This document shows, in pieces, positions 34,860 through 44,727 of a stretch of DNA of 64,000 nucleotides (position 1 is the first letter of the stretch; the number at the start of each line of letters is the position of its first letter). Both the position numbers and the translations under genes were made by a program. The DNA comes from Takakia lepidozioides (Eukaryota > Streptophyta > Takakiopsida > Takakiales > Takakiaceae), in the NCBI GenBank assembly GCA_030704615.1, contig CM060733.1, positions 40,238,001-40,302,000 of the forward strand, written 5' to 3'. Below the pieces are notes generated by a model that did no database searches, was not told the DNA's origin, and saw only the letters and a list, made by a program, of their open reading frames with translations.

Positions 34860-35335
34860 TAGTAGCATCAGCCTTTGGGTTTCTGGTATAACATTTGGCA
34901 TTTGGCCCTGTAGCTCCTTACAGTATACAGATGAAGTATTGAATTCTGGAGATGTTGGTTCTCCTGTGTCATTCCCCTGCCTAGGGCTATACATTTTCCA
35001 TTGATGGTAGGTGGTGTCGTGGTCTTGCATCTTGATACAGTACTTTGTACTCTTATCCCAGAATTGTGAGGTTGGAGACTTCATACTTAAGTTTCTAATT
35101 TTACAACTCTGAAATAAGAGTAGAAAACACTGAACTAATGATGCAAGACCATAACACCAAATATTATCAATGGAAAATGTACAGCCTTCGGCATGAGAAT
35201 GACACAACAAAACCAACATCTTTGGCATTTAATACTTCATCAACATGCTGCGAGGAGCTACAGTGCCACATGTCAAATGATATACCAGAAACCCAAAAGC
35301 TGATGCTATTATTAGGAGCCCGACTGCATGGTGAG
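34860..35335. repeat. fold-back inverted repeat (~180 bp arms, ~100 bp loop)
   Basis: The arm 35134-35335 on plus and the arm 34860-35035 on minus both read ATGCAAGACCA, CAATGGAAAATGTA, AATACTTCATC and ATACCAGAAACCCAAAAG in the same order. Transcription would give a long hairpin. Both arms derive from the C-terminal part of the trihelix-like gene remnant next to them. Confidence 0.8.
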
Positions 35336-35900
35336 AGTGGTCATTGTGTTGTTCTTCCCTTGGCGGGATGTAGTTACCATCCCCTTGTGCATGGATGTCA
35401 CGAATGTGGAATGAAGCATTTATCGTTCTTCCCCCCTGGAAAGCCTCGATAGCATCATAGTACTCCACATTGAAATTTTGAGGCAAATAGTAACGATCAC
35501 GATCTTCTACACTTATATCCCAATAGCTAATATTGTGTCCAATACCTTTGTGGTAGTCGTTTATCTTTTTGTAGTCACTGTTGATACAATTCCATTTGTC
35601 CTTACACATTTTCCCGTTCCATGGTGTCTTTGATTGAGTCCTTGCAAGCACTGACTCTGCAATTCTGTTCCATTTTATGCCTGCGAGTACCATGACTACC
35701 CTGTGATCAATGACATCCTTTTTTGCAATGTGCTCTCAGTGCTTGCAAGCAATAAAAGCCAGCACTTCGTCGTGGTGCCAATTTGTATGGCGTTGTCGTG
35801 GAGGTTCCCCGTTTCCTCTCCCTCTCCCTCCCCCTTCCTCGCCCTCTGCCCCCTTTTCTTGCTCCACTATCCATTGACATCGATTCCTCTACTCCATCTG
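35336..35900 (-). pseudogene. trihelix (Myb/SANT-like) DNA-binding protein remnant
   Basis: Read on the minus strand: RQRHTNWHHDEVLAFIACKH, an in-frame TGA near 35745, then KDVIDHRVVMVLAGIKWNRIAE, MCKDKWNCINSDYKKINDYH, YWDIS and LPQNFNVEYYDAI. The Trp spacing and the KDKW...DYKKI...YW...FDxEYYDAI-like pattern are those of plant trihelix/MSANTD domains, found in GT factors and as the accessory protein of Harbinger transposons. The premature stop and inverted C-terminal duplication make this a pseudogene unless the stop is an assembly error. A related fragment lies at 12010-12580. Confidence 0.65.
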
Positions 35901-36313
35901 TTTCCATGGCGTCTCAATTTTTCGCGCAATCTTCTTGAATTTCTACACAAAAGTTGTCTATAATTCGCTAAGCACTCTGCAATTTCTGCAATGGCGCAAG
36001 AGTTCAAGGCGCCAAATCTCAAGGCGCCAGAGGGACGCTGCACGGACGTGCTCGGGGTGAGAGAAGCGAGGGTTGATGATAGTGGCGGGAGATAGTTATC
36101 AGTCCGAAAATGGAGGTGATAGCTAATAGACAGTGGTAAATGGTCACATCTACCATTTCATAAGAATTTGCCTAAACACTATCAAGCATTTGGGGATAAT
36201 AACCAACCTCTATCGCTGGTTTTAAGAGGTGCGATAGCAATGCCATGTCAGCAAGACACGTCATTAACTTATCGACAGAGTAGTGTAGGTCTGAACACTG
36301 ATATTGCATCGTA

Positions 36314-37153
36314 GTGGGATAGCCGGTTAGGCAGAAATTAATTCGAAAAAAAAGTGCCTAATCCAAATAAATTATTTTTGGCAAGAGTGCCTACTTTAAA
36401 TTTTTTTCTCTAAAAGTGTATAATGGTATAAAAACTTGAATTTAAATTAAAAACAAAGAAAAAAATCTAAAAATAATATCCGTTTTGATGCTGTACTACT
36501 CCAGATAACCCTCCATAGGTCATTGCTTACTCAACTATCTCAATCGTAGGTTGCCTAGTAGCCAAGCTCTCATTGGGGACTCTGAACACTATCATGAGAT
36601 TATGGAAGCGCTTCATCTACAATATGGAAGCTCTTCATCTACAATATGAAGATTTGCCAAACATCTACTCATGCTATCAACTACACTGAGATTAGGATAA
36701 ATGTCCGGGACATTTTCCATAGCAAGATCCCTTTCCAGGTTATCATCGGAGGTGACAAACAAGTTGCTTGCAAAATTAGCTCTCATAGCCTCTCCTTGAA
36801 ACATGCAACATGCGTTCGAATGCACGTAGAATGCCACATTGTTCCCAGCCGGACACAATCATCTCTATGACGTCCAACATAACACCAAAGCCCCCCACAA
36901 CCAAAGAGCTGCCCACTCATGCATCTTGGATACATGTGTGATCGCCTTCACCTCCGCGGTGGAACACATCCATGGACGGCTGTGTTTTGATATTTTTGTA
37001 TTTTCATTTTGTGTGCCTAATTTTTAGTTGCCTAATTTGAAAAAATTACACATCCAGGATGCTTAATTAATTTTTTTTTCTCAAAAGTGCCTAACTGTCA
37101 AGATTCCCCAGAAATAATTATTAGGCAGGCAAGTGCCTAACCGGCTATCCCAC
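36314..37153. mobile_element. 840 bp element with 20 bp terminal inverted repeats
   Basis: The left end GTGGGATAGCCGGTTAGGCA is repeated exactly inverted at the right end (37134-37153). Subterminal AGTGCCTAA motifs occur near both ends. The interior is AT-rich and has a 22-base near-repeat (TATGGAAGCGCTTCATCTAC, 36601-36648) but no transposase. Target duplication is not clear, so the superfamily is open. Confidence 0.8.
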
Positions 37154-37288
37154 GGTAGCTGGTTTATTCACTCTGCTATCTCCACGTCTGAACGTACTAT
37201 GTACCCTTGTAACGAAACCTATTAAGAAAATATGAAAACGGAACTGATGAATGACAGGTTGATGTGAATGAACAAAGGATAACTTATC

Positions 37289-38120
37289 ATCCAGAAGACG
37301 AATGTCTGACAGGAAATGTACAGGAATGGAAGGCAGCGAGTTCGAACGAAGCCGCATTTATGGGCCTGTCTGTGCGGGAATGCGATTCAAATTCCCACTT
37401 TCGACGCTACTGCTACTCGCCACCGGTCATCTTCACCCTGTCAGGCCAATACTGACCACTATACGGTCGAGCCATTCTGTACACCTGGAACGCAGTTGGA
37501 CGGAGCAAGGTAGGCAGCAAGCCAATACCTATACGGTGTACAATCACCTGAGTATGCACATACTCAGTTATACATACATACGACTACGATGCTTATGCCG
37601 CCCTAGAGCTAGCCGGTGGTTTTTTGAATTTGCCGGTGACTGTCCCGGTTTCTCCCTTTTGTGGAAATCCGAATTTGAAAATAATTATGAGGAGTAAGTA
37701 ATGGCGTATGTCGGTGTAGAGCCCGAAGATAATGTCGGTTTTAGGGTTTTTACTGTGCCTTTCTCGATGGTTTCAACATTTTTGTGTTGAATAGGGTAGT
37801 ACCCCATTGCCTCGCTCTCGGAGAAGAAACAGACAGGGACGAGAGAGAGAGAGAGAGAGAGACAGGGAGAGGGAGGAGAGGAGCAAGCTTCGCATTCGCA
37901 GGGAGTGTGGCAGAGACAATTGTGAGGAGTGATCGAAGTGGAGTTGCAAATGGTACAGCAGAGAGCGGGAATCACATCTCAGGCCGCCGGGCGTTCTCTT
38001 GTGTCTGCGTGTTAGCAGCCTGTGGGGCTGTGTGTGGTGGTGTTTAGATGCAGAGGGTGTGACTGTATGCCTCAGTCTGGTGGTCTTCAGATTGGATGAA
38101 TGCCACTGCCACAGCATTTG
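37289..38120 (+). promoter_or_regulatory. upstream and leader region of HIT4 homologue
   Basis: It contains a GAGAGA tract (37838-37862) of the kind found in plant 5' leaders. No independent gene is seen; short open frames here lack homology. Confidence 0.4.
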
Positions 38121-41100
38121 ATGGCTTCCACGTCCAAGCGGCGTGTGTCGCGCGCTAAAGCCACTAAAGTCGTAGAACCTGAGGGCGCTCGGCGTGGAAG
38201 CCTGGTGGGCCTCTGTGTGTAACCCTAGAAATTTTGGGCTAGGTAGTATCAGGGGTTGCAGGGATGCCTTGGCTTCTCTGGTTTCTACGTAGTGTATTTT
38301 GGTGAGTTGTTGTCAGACAAAGTAGGGTGGAGGGAAGGTTGAGAGAAAAGGGGGGAAGCAATCCGAAGGGAAGAAGCTGCTAGTGCTTGGTTGTGTACGA
38401 AGAATTCGATTGCTCAGGTTTTTCTTCACTAGTACAGAGTGGGGTCTGCTCATGACTGGGTGATTGGGTGTAATCATTATGTATATCTGTGTGTGTGATT
38501 CACAGGGGACCTTATGGAAGGAGGCGTTTCCGGTCGGCACTGAGGTGTGTGAACTTGCGGTCATTCTCTTGATGTCTGTGAGCTTATATTTCAGAGGTGT
38601 CGACGATGGAGCTAGCAACGGGGACTTGATTCAGGCTTCTCAGTCCGTATTTTCAAGCCTAGTGTTACGGTACTTGGAAATTTGAATGTTACTGACGGGT
38701 TTGGATGTTGGATGGCTGCAGTGGGACCAGTACGACAAAGTGTATGAGATCGACTGGGATTTTACAAACCTGGAGGTAGACATCTTGCTGGTTTGCACGA
38801 TAAAAGTTGGAGCATAATGTTGTTATTATGCTTTTAAACCCTGAATTCCTTGTGGCATACATATTGGATTTATTGTCTTTTATCTTCATCATAAAACCTA
38901 GCTATATCTTCCATGAAACGTTGAGGAAAGTGGAAGTGTCTGATTATACCTTAGTCATGGTCCAGGAAGCATTTGAGGAAGGGGGGCGTCTCCATGGCAA
39001 GCGAGTCTATCTGTTTGGGTGCACAGAGCGTAAGCTTCTATTTTCTATTTAGAGTTTCCCTGTTTTAGTGGGTGTGCACATTGGAGCAAAACTAAATAGT
39101 CTAGTACTGAACATCTCAGTAGGACTGGGTTCTCAGTGACAGTCGGTCTTGAAAGAAGCCTGTAGTAGCAGTCTGAAGATTTTTCCTCTGATTTTATTTT
39201 TGGTGGGGTTGATATTGTAACTTGCTATCACTCTGAGTCTGGATATTCTGTCTGGTTCCGTGTGAGTGGCATTGGATCTGGCCTTTCAATCCATTAGTTC
39301 CCCCATGTTGTGCTCTTGTAATGAAGTATCATTGCTTGACTGGATTATGCAGGTTGGTGGTAGTGCAGCTGCCTGCTTTGAGTGTGTGGTTTCTCATGGA
39401 TGTGATTCTTGTAGTGTCACTTTGTTGTGAGATATAAGTCATTTCAGTGGGACACTGATAGATGCAAGTCTCAGTGCTAACAAAGGGGACTTTTTTTCAA
39501 TGAGTGCAGCTCAGTTGGTTGAATTCAAAAACACTTCAAAGGTTATCCATATTCCTGCAGTTGTGGCGGTATGTATTCTGTCAGAGTTGCCCCTGTTTGA
39601 TCACAACTGCTCAGAGAGGTGTTGCCTTTGGGTTCTTGTAAGGTTTTTATTCAATATAGCTGTGTGTTGGTATAGTTTTACCAAGTGTTTAACAGTTTGA
39701 AGTTTTTCCTGCAGCAGAGGCAAAATGGGTTTTACATGCAAAAGATCTGATAGGGGCCTGGCAATTTTGAATTTTGGTATGACTTATGCATTTGTCTTTC
39801 CATGGGGATTGGTTGTTTACAGGTAACATCACCATTCCCACCATCGGACAAAATTGGCATAAAGTCTGTACAAAGGGAGGATGAATTAATAGTGCCCATG
39901 AAGGAGATGAAGATGGACTGGGTACCCTACGTTCCTGAGTATGTGCGGGAGTATGTTTACCACTCTTCCTATGCTTTATGTGCTTCCCCATGCTCCTCAT
40001 GATGATAGCTATGTTGGTTAAGGGGAGATTGTAAAGGTTGTAATGATACTTTTTGTAGTGACCACACTATTTTTGCTATGAGATGTTAGGAGCCATCTGG
40101 TGAAAAGCTTACACGTTATTGCTCATCTGTGGTTGTACCAGTGTGTGCCAAGTGTTGACCTCCACCTACTGATACAACATGCTCTCTCAATGTCATTCTA
40201 CCTGGCACTTGGTTCTGCCAGGTTTTTTTTTTTGTTAATACAGTAGTGGGCAGGTATTGTCACAGGGGGTGCATGTAGAAAGGAGATTACTGATCATTGA
40301 ATCCTAGGTTATAATACCTCCACCTATGGTCTTATCTGACATTTCGTTGTCTGTTTGGCATTGAGCAGCCACACTGCAGTGGAGCGTTACAAGTCACAGA
40401 TTTTTACCCTAAAGTGTAATCAACGAAAGTATGTGTGCTTTTCTGTTTGACTGCTCACAGACTCTCTTGATACTTTGCTTTGCTTGTAGGTGTTGGGTTA
40501 CCATCTAGAGATAATCTATATTCTAGGTTCCTAGACTGGTTGTCCCAGGCTGACAAGGATGTTTTTATGGTACACACAGAGCTGCATTGAAGCAACTGAA
40601 GCAGGAGAGGATTAAAAAGTATGAGTATTGTCTTCCTTGTGAGTGTCTTTATCCCTTCTCCTTTTTCTCTATACTTGTTGTTAGTAGTGACAGTTCTAAA
40701 TTGTGTAATAGTTTTCTTCTGTGGATTCAGAAGAGGTTATTTTCTGCCAGTGACTTATGAAGAGATTCACTTCATATTCAAGTAGGAAACAGTCTTGATG
40801 TGGCTTGGCCTTTGTGTGTTTTGTAGATATATACTCGCCTTTAAGGGAGGATGAGACAATCGTTGAGACCACAGTGAGCATTATGTATCCCATGGAGGAT
40901 GACACAAAGCCCCCGGTAAATGATTCCTCCATGCATGTTGTCATCAGTTACTTGTGCTTCTGATGTTTGCGTACTAAAGGCATGTCTGAGTTTGTTGGCA
41001 AAGTCTTTGCTGACTGGAAGATTGTTGATTGGGTGTGGTGGGGCAGGTGGTCACAGAGTTTGATTGGGAACTTGATGAAACAGAGGTACAAGATCCCTGT

Positions 41101-42558
41101 CTCCCAATGATTGAGAACATGCAGCTCGCTGTAATGCTAGTCTATATTGTGTTTATTCTCATGATTTACTGAGAGTGATTCAATCTTCTTTGCTCTCAGC
41201 AACGCCAATCTGTTGTTTGAAACTATGTCTGAATGAAGAATATTCTGCAAACGAAATATGAAGGACTGTCTCTGTACTCGCATGTACATCTCTACATGGA
41301 GACATTGATATATGAATCCTATGTATGCTTGGGTAGATGTGAGATGGTTGAGTGCCTATGTAGACATTGTGCAGAAGTGTTGCTGAGTGCTCTTAACTCC
41401 ATAGCCCAGGCCTGAAGTTGGTACCACCCTTTTTTGTTGAATACAGGAGTTTGTACAAACCCTGATTGATGATGAGGTCTTGCCTGAAGAGGAAAAGGAT
41501 AAGTTCAAGGTGTGTTACCACAAGCTCGAAGTTCTGTCCATGCTCTACATTTGTGGCTGTTCATGTTCAATTAATGAGTAAACCTGTTTTTTTGGAATAA
41601 ATGGCATATCAATTCAAGTGTAAAATATTTTTCATGCATTTGATATGGGTGATATGGTTTCTAATGGAGTCTACATGAAGATGGTGCTTAAGTTAAAGCT
41701 ATGAATTCTTAGCCTGGGCAGTGTAACAGGGCGACAGGGCAAGCAGATAGTGAACTTTTTCACTTACCAGACATGTTGGCCTAGTGCATTTCTAGATTAA
41801 AAGCTGTGATAGATTGTGGGCAAGTATCAACCCAGTTTTCAAGGTAGTCCTTGGTTTTGATGTGGACAATAATAGCCATCACTTCCCACTCTCTTGTCAA
41901 CAGAAATGAAATTGTAAAAGTGACAGGCTGACAGTTTATTATGGTCATGTGGTTGAGTATCAGAAATACTTGAAGGATACTGTTTCAGCAGAAAAGAGGA
42001 AGAACCGTGAGGTATAAGTTTGGAACCCTCATGTAAACCTCATGTGATGGCTTCTCTGTTTATTTAGAATGTTCTTCAAAAACTTAACTCTGGCTTCTTA
42101 CTCCATTGAAAGATACATATATCAAGAAAGATTAATTCTGGCAGATGTGATACAGAAGTTTTTGGGGGGTGTACAATCTTTCCTGGTAAAGTAAGGTTAG
42201 TGCAATGAGTTGCAGACTACTTGATGTGCCGTAGTTTGGATTGTTTTTTTGAAATTTGTTAGCTGTTGCAGGCAAAAGAAGCTCGGCGAAAGGCTCTCGA
42301 GGACATGAGTGCAGATGACAAACAAGCATTTGAGAACATGCGATTTTACAAGTTTTATCCTGTAAAAAGTGATGATGCTCCAGACATTTCGGCAACAAAG
42401 GTCAGTTTTGTCTGTTTCCCTTTTGTCACCTCATCCCAAGCCAGCAAGGCTCTCTGGCCTCAACTCTTTGAGAAGGCAAAGTCTAATGAGCTTGATTGTA
42501 ATGTTTGCAGGCCTCGTTCATCAACAGATACTATGGGAAAGCCACAGAGGTCTTGTAG
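38121..42558 (+). CDS. HIT4: HEAT INTOLERANT 4 (HIT4) homologue, 14 exons, ~316 aa
   Basis: In Arabidopsis HIT4 is a plant-specific nuclear protein needed for heat-induced chromocentre decondensation and release of gene silencing. Exons: 38121-38204, 38506-38544, 38722-38775, 38966-39029, 39510-39568, 39823-39938, 40369-40428, 40580-40638, 40827-40915, 41047-41085, 41447-41509, 41964-42011, 42272-42400, 42511-42558. All phases join. Matches recalled from the family: LWKEAFPVGTEWDQYDKVY, FGCTEPQLV, SPFPPSDKIGIKSVQREDE, MKMDWVPYVP, SQIFTLKC, FDWELDE, and the C-terminal MRFYKFYPV then INRYYGKATEVL. It is shorter than Arabidopsis HIT4 (about 430 aa) because the basic N-terminus is brief; exon 1 (MASTSKRRVSRAKATK) is the least certain part. 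Confidence 0.88.
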
Positions 42559-43253
42559 CTTGAAAGAACCTTGGAAATGTTGACTATGCTGGAGAAGCTG
42601 GTAGTTTTTGGAGGAGTTAAATCCCCTAGAAATTTCCTGTTGCTGCCTGAGAGGCACCTCTGCAAGTTACCATGGAATGAAGCTAGTAAGATTTTGTGTC
42701 ATCTAGTCATGTGTTGTACCTCTGTAAATGCATCTGTACACGGAAGTGTCCATTGCATCAGTCAAGTAGTTTCAGCCATTGTTTCAGCAAACTTCACTGC
42801 TATGTGGGGTCTAAAGTTGTGGATATGAGATGGGTAATAAGTGAGTGGTATGTAGTGAGTGAAAGATCTGCGGCCAACTTTTTCTGAATAAAGAAAATAT
42901 AATGACTGCCTACTGCGTGTGGAGTAGACTTGGAGTCCAGTGTCTGTCAATCTATCTCTTTGTACTTGGACCTACATATGTGATCACACCTTTCAGAAGT
43001 AGGCAAAACATGTGAGGGATGCCCTGCTGTCCATGAATGTACAATATTGTGTGGGGAGTTTGTGCTTGCGGCATGGCATTCTAATTGAAGTCCCTTCTAG
43101 AATTACATCTCAAAATGGATGTTCGATCTGAAATGAAGATGTGGTGTGAATGTGTTGGTTTGTGGCACACATGCTGCAAAGGGACAGAACAATTCTGCTA
43201 TGATATTTGTGTCAGCAAAGTTCGATTAGAGAGAAGATGCGAGACGAGAAGCA
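42559..43253. other. convergent 3' region, no gene seen
   Basis: It lies between the stop of the HIT4 homologue and the stop of the minus-strand plastid protein, so it is presumably 3' UTRs. Nothing else recognised. Confidence 0.45.
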
Positions 43254-44387
43254 CTAGGCACGCTCGATTGCTTTGATGCAATCTGCTATTGGAGCATTTT
43301 GAGCCATAGCTGCCATGAGAGCTTCATAAGCTTTTGCTTTGTTCTTCAACAAAGAACCAGCGTACAAAACAGCCCAGCGTGTCAAATTCTGCTGCTGTTC
43401 CTTACTCAGGGGGGGTTTGGTCCTGTTGATCAGCCTTTGCAGAGAAAAAAGATCTGCAGATTGGCCCACAACTTTGTCATACTTTAGCCCTTCAGCGGCA
43501 AGGCCCGCCATGGACACCACAGCTAATCTGTCTAGCAGCTGTGAATCGAGAAAACCCTCATAGATCTTCTTTTGCAATGCTTGGTCCACGAGATTGACAT
43601 GCTCCTTCCCGAGATCCAAGCTGTAGGCGAGGATGGGCAAGCCCACAAGATACGCGGTAAGGAAGTGTGCTGCCTCATGACGAAGGATTCTCTCCTGGTA
43701 ATCAGGGAACATGGAGGAGAAACTGTTGATTGCTACTTGGAAGAGCCCCGGTGCAACGCTACCGATTGCAAGAACCACAAGAGAGATGCTTCCAACTAAG
43801 TAGGGAACAAAGAAGCCCCAGTCTCCCGGGAGCTGGCTGGCAGCTACGGCCACAATGCTCGTGCCCCCAACTACAGTCGAAAGGAATGCCAAGTCGTTGC
43901 GAACACTAGGGATAGCCAGCTGCTCCGCATTCTTGATCCCCATCGTGGTAAGTTCCCTGATGAATGTGGAGCGCCTGGAAACCGACGGAAGCGAGCTCCA
44001 CAGCCGACTGTAGCCTGCTTCCCGAAGCTTGTCGAGCGCGCCCTTCACAGCCTCTGCATCCTTCCCAGCTATGGCATCATTAAGAGCTTGAAATCCATCC
44101 GATTGCGTCACCGATGGTGCTCCCACTCCTTCGCCCGCAGCTGCGTTCACCACCCCTGCAACTCGTGAAAAATCCACCTGCTCCCTCCTTTTACGTAGCC
44201 CTCTCCCTCTCGTGACCTCCCTCTCCCTCTCCATAACTAACCCATTTGGAAGCCCAGCTTGGCATCCACTTGGGACCTTGAAGTAAATGCTTTGCACGCA
44301 ATATGACTGTGAAAGAGTGGCTCCAAACCAGACTGTGGAGACCTCCGAAGTGGAGCAAAGCCCCATCCCACCCCTTAGACCCGCCAT
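43254..44387 (-). CDS. plastid membrane protein, VIR3/FtsH-like with HEAAH motif, no AAA domain
   Basis: Single exon, 377 aa. The N-terminus (residues 1-90) is low in acidic residues and rich in Ser/Arg/Gly, as for a chloroplast transit peptide. Two hydrophobic spans lie at ~185-200 and ~208-235 (FFVPYLVGSISLVVLAIGSV). Next comes RILRHEAAHFLTAYLVGLPI: HEAAH fits the HExxH zinc-protease motif of FtsH (M41). An ATPase domain is absent, as in the plant VIR3-type and stress-regulated (At5g27290-like) proteins. C-terminal helices (AGLAAEGLKYDKVVGQSAD) resemble the rest of the FtsH protease fold. Proteolytic activity is not established for all members. Inner Mets at about residue 52 could also start. 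Divergent from mevalonate kinase by 340 bp. Confidence 0.82.
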   Translation of the reverse strand: MAGLRGGMGLCSTSEVSTVWFGATLSQSYCVQSIYFKVPSGCQAGLPNGLVMEREREVTRGRGLRKRREQVDFSRVAGVVNAAAGEGVGAPSVTQSDGFQALNDAIAGKDAEAVKGALDKLREAGYSRLWSSLPSVSRRSTFIRELTTMGIKNAEQLAIPSVRNDLAFLSTVVGGTSIVAVAASQLPGDWGFFVPYLVGSISLVVLAIGSVAPGLFQVAINSFSSMFPDYQERILRHEAAHFLTAYLVGLPILAYSLDLGKEHVNLVDQALQKKIYEGFLDSQLLDRLAVVSMAGLAAEGLKYDKVVGQSADLFSLQRLINRTKPPLSKEQQQNLTRWAVLYAGSLLKNKAKAYEALMAAMAQNAPIADCIKAIERA

Positions 44388-44727
44388 CTCTCACTCAACT
44401 ACCTCGTTTTCGATTGCTTCAATGTGCGCCTTCCGTCAATTCCTCCCCTTCGAATTCTCGCACACGGAAACACAGAATCTGCTCTGTTTCAAGTCGATTC
44501 TGCTCAAGCACATCTGCAGTGCTGCTCTGCACACGATAAGGTGCGAGACAGCCTTGTATTGCCACGTGGCTCTCTCCGTTACTAACACTAATTTTTGTTA
44601 ATGTATCCTTGAGTCGACTCGAGGAGTCGTTAACTAACGACAAACGGGCATATAACGAATCTTTCAGCGAGGGTTTGTCTGCCTCGTGAGATTCTTGGCA
44701 GTCTGATCGTAGGAGACGGAGGAGGGC
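44388..44727. promoter_or_regulatory. 340 bp shared upstream region of VIR3-like gene and mevalonate kinase
   Basis: The two genes start head to head and the gap is only 340 bases, so it must carry both 5' leaders and core promoters. Direct sign of a bidirectional promoter is limited to this geometry. GTCGACTCGAGGAGTC near 44610 contains a short palindrome. Confidence 0.5.

Larger units (their letters stand above)
29210..35330 (-). repeat. right arm of the ~6 kb inverted duplication
   Basis: Reverse-complement counterpart of 12010-18285. Homology ends near 29210, opposite 18285 inside galactokinase intron 1. It lacks the block 17396-18040 (promoter and exon 1 of galactokinase), with a simple join ATCTGGATAA/AGACTTGAAAG at about 29428-29438. 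It is interrupted by the retroelement 31388-34406. Confidence 0.85.

Noticed and set aside
37685-38117. Minus-strand Ser/Leu-rich frames opposite the HIT4 leader
   Set aside because: They arise from the GAGAGA tract read in antisense.
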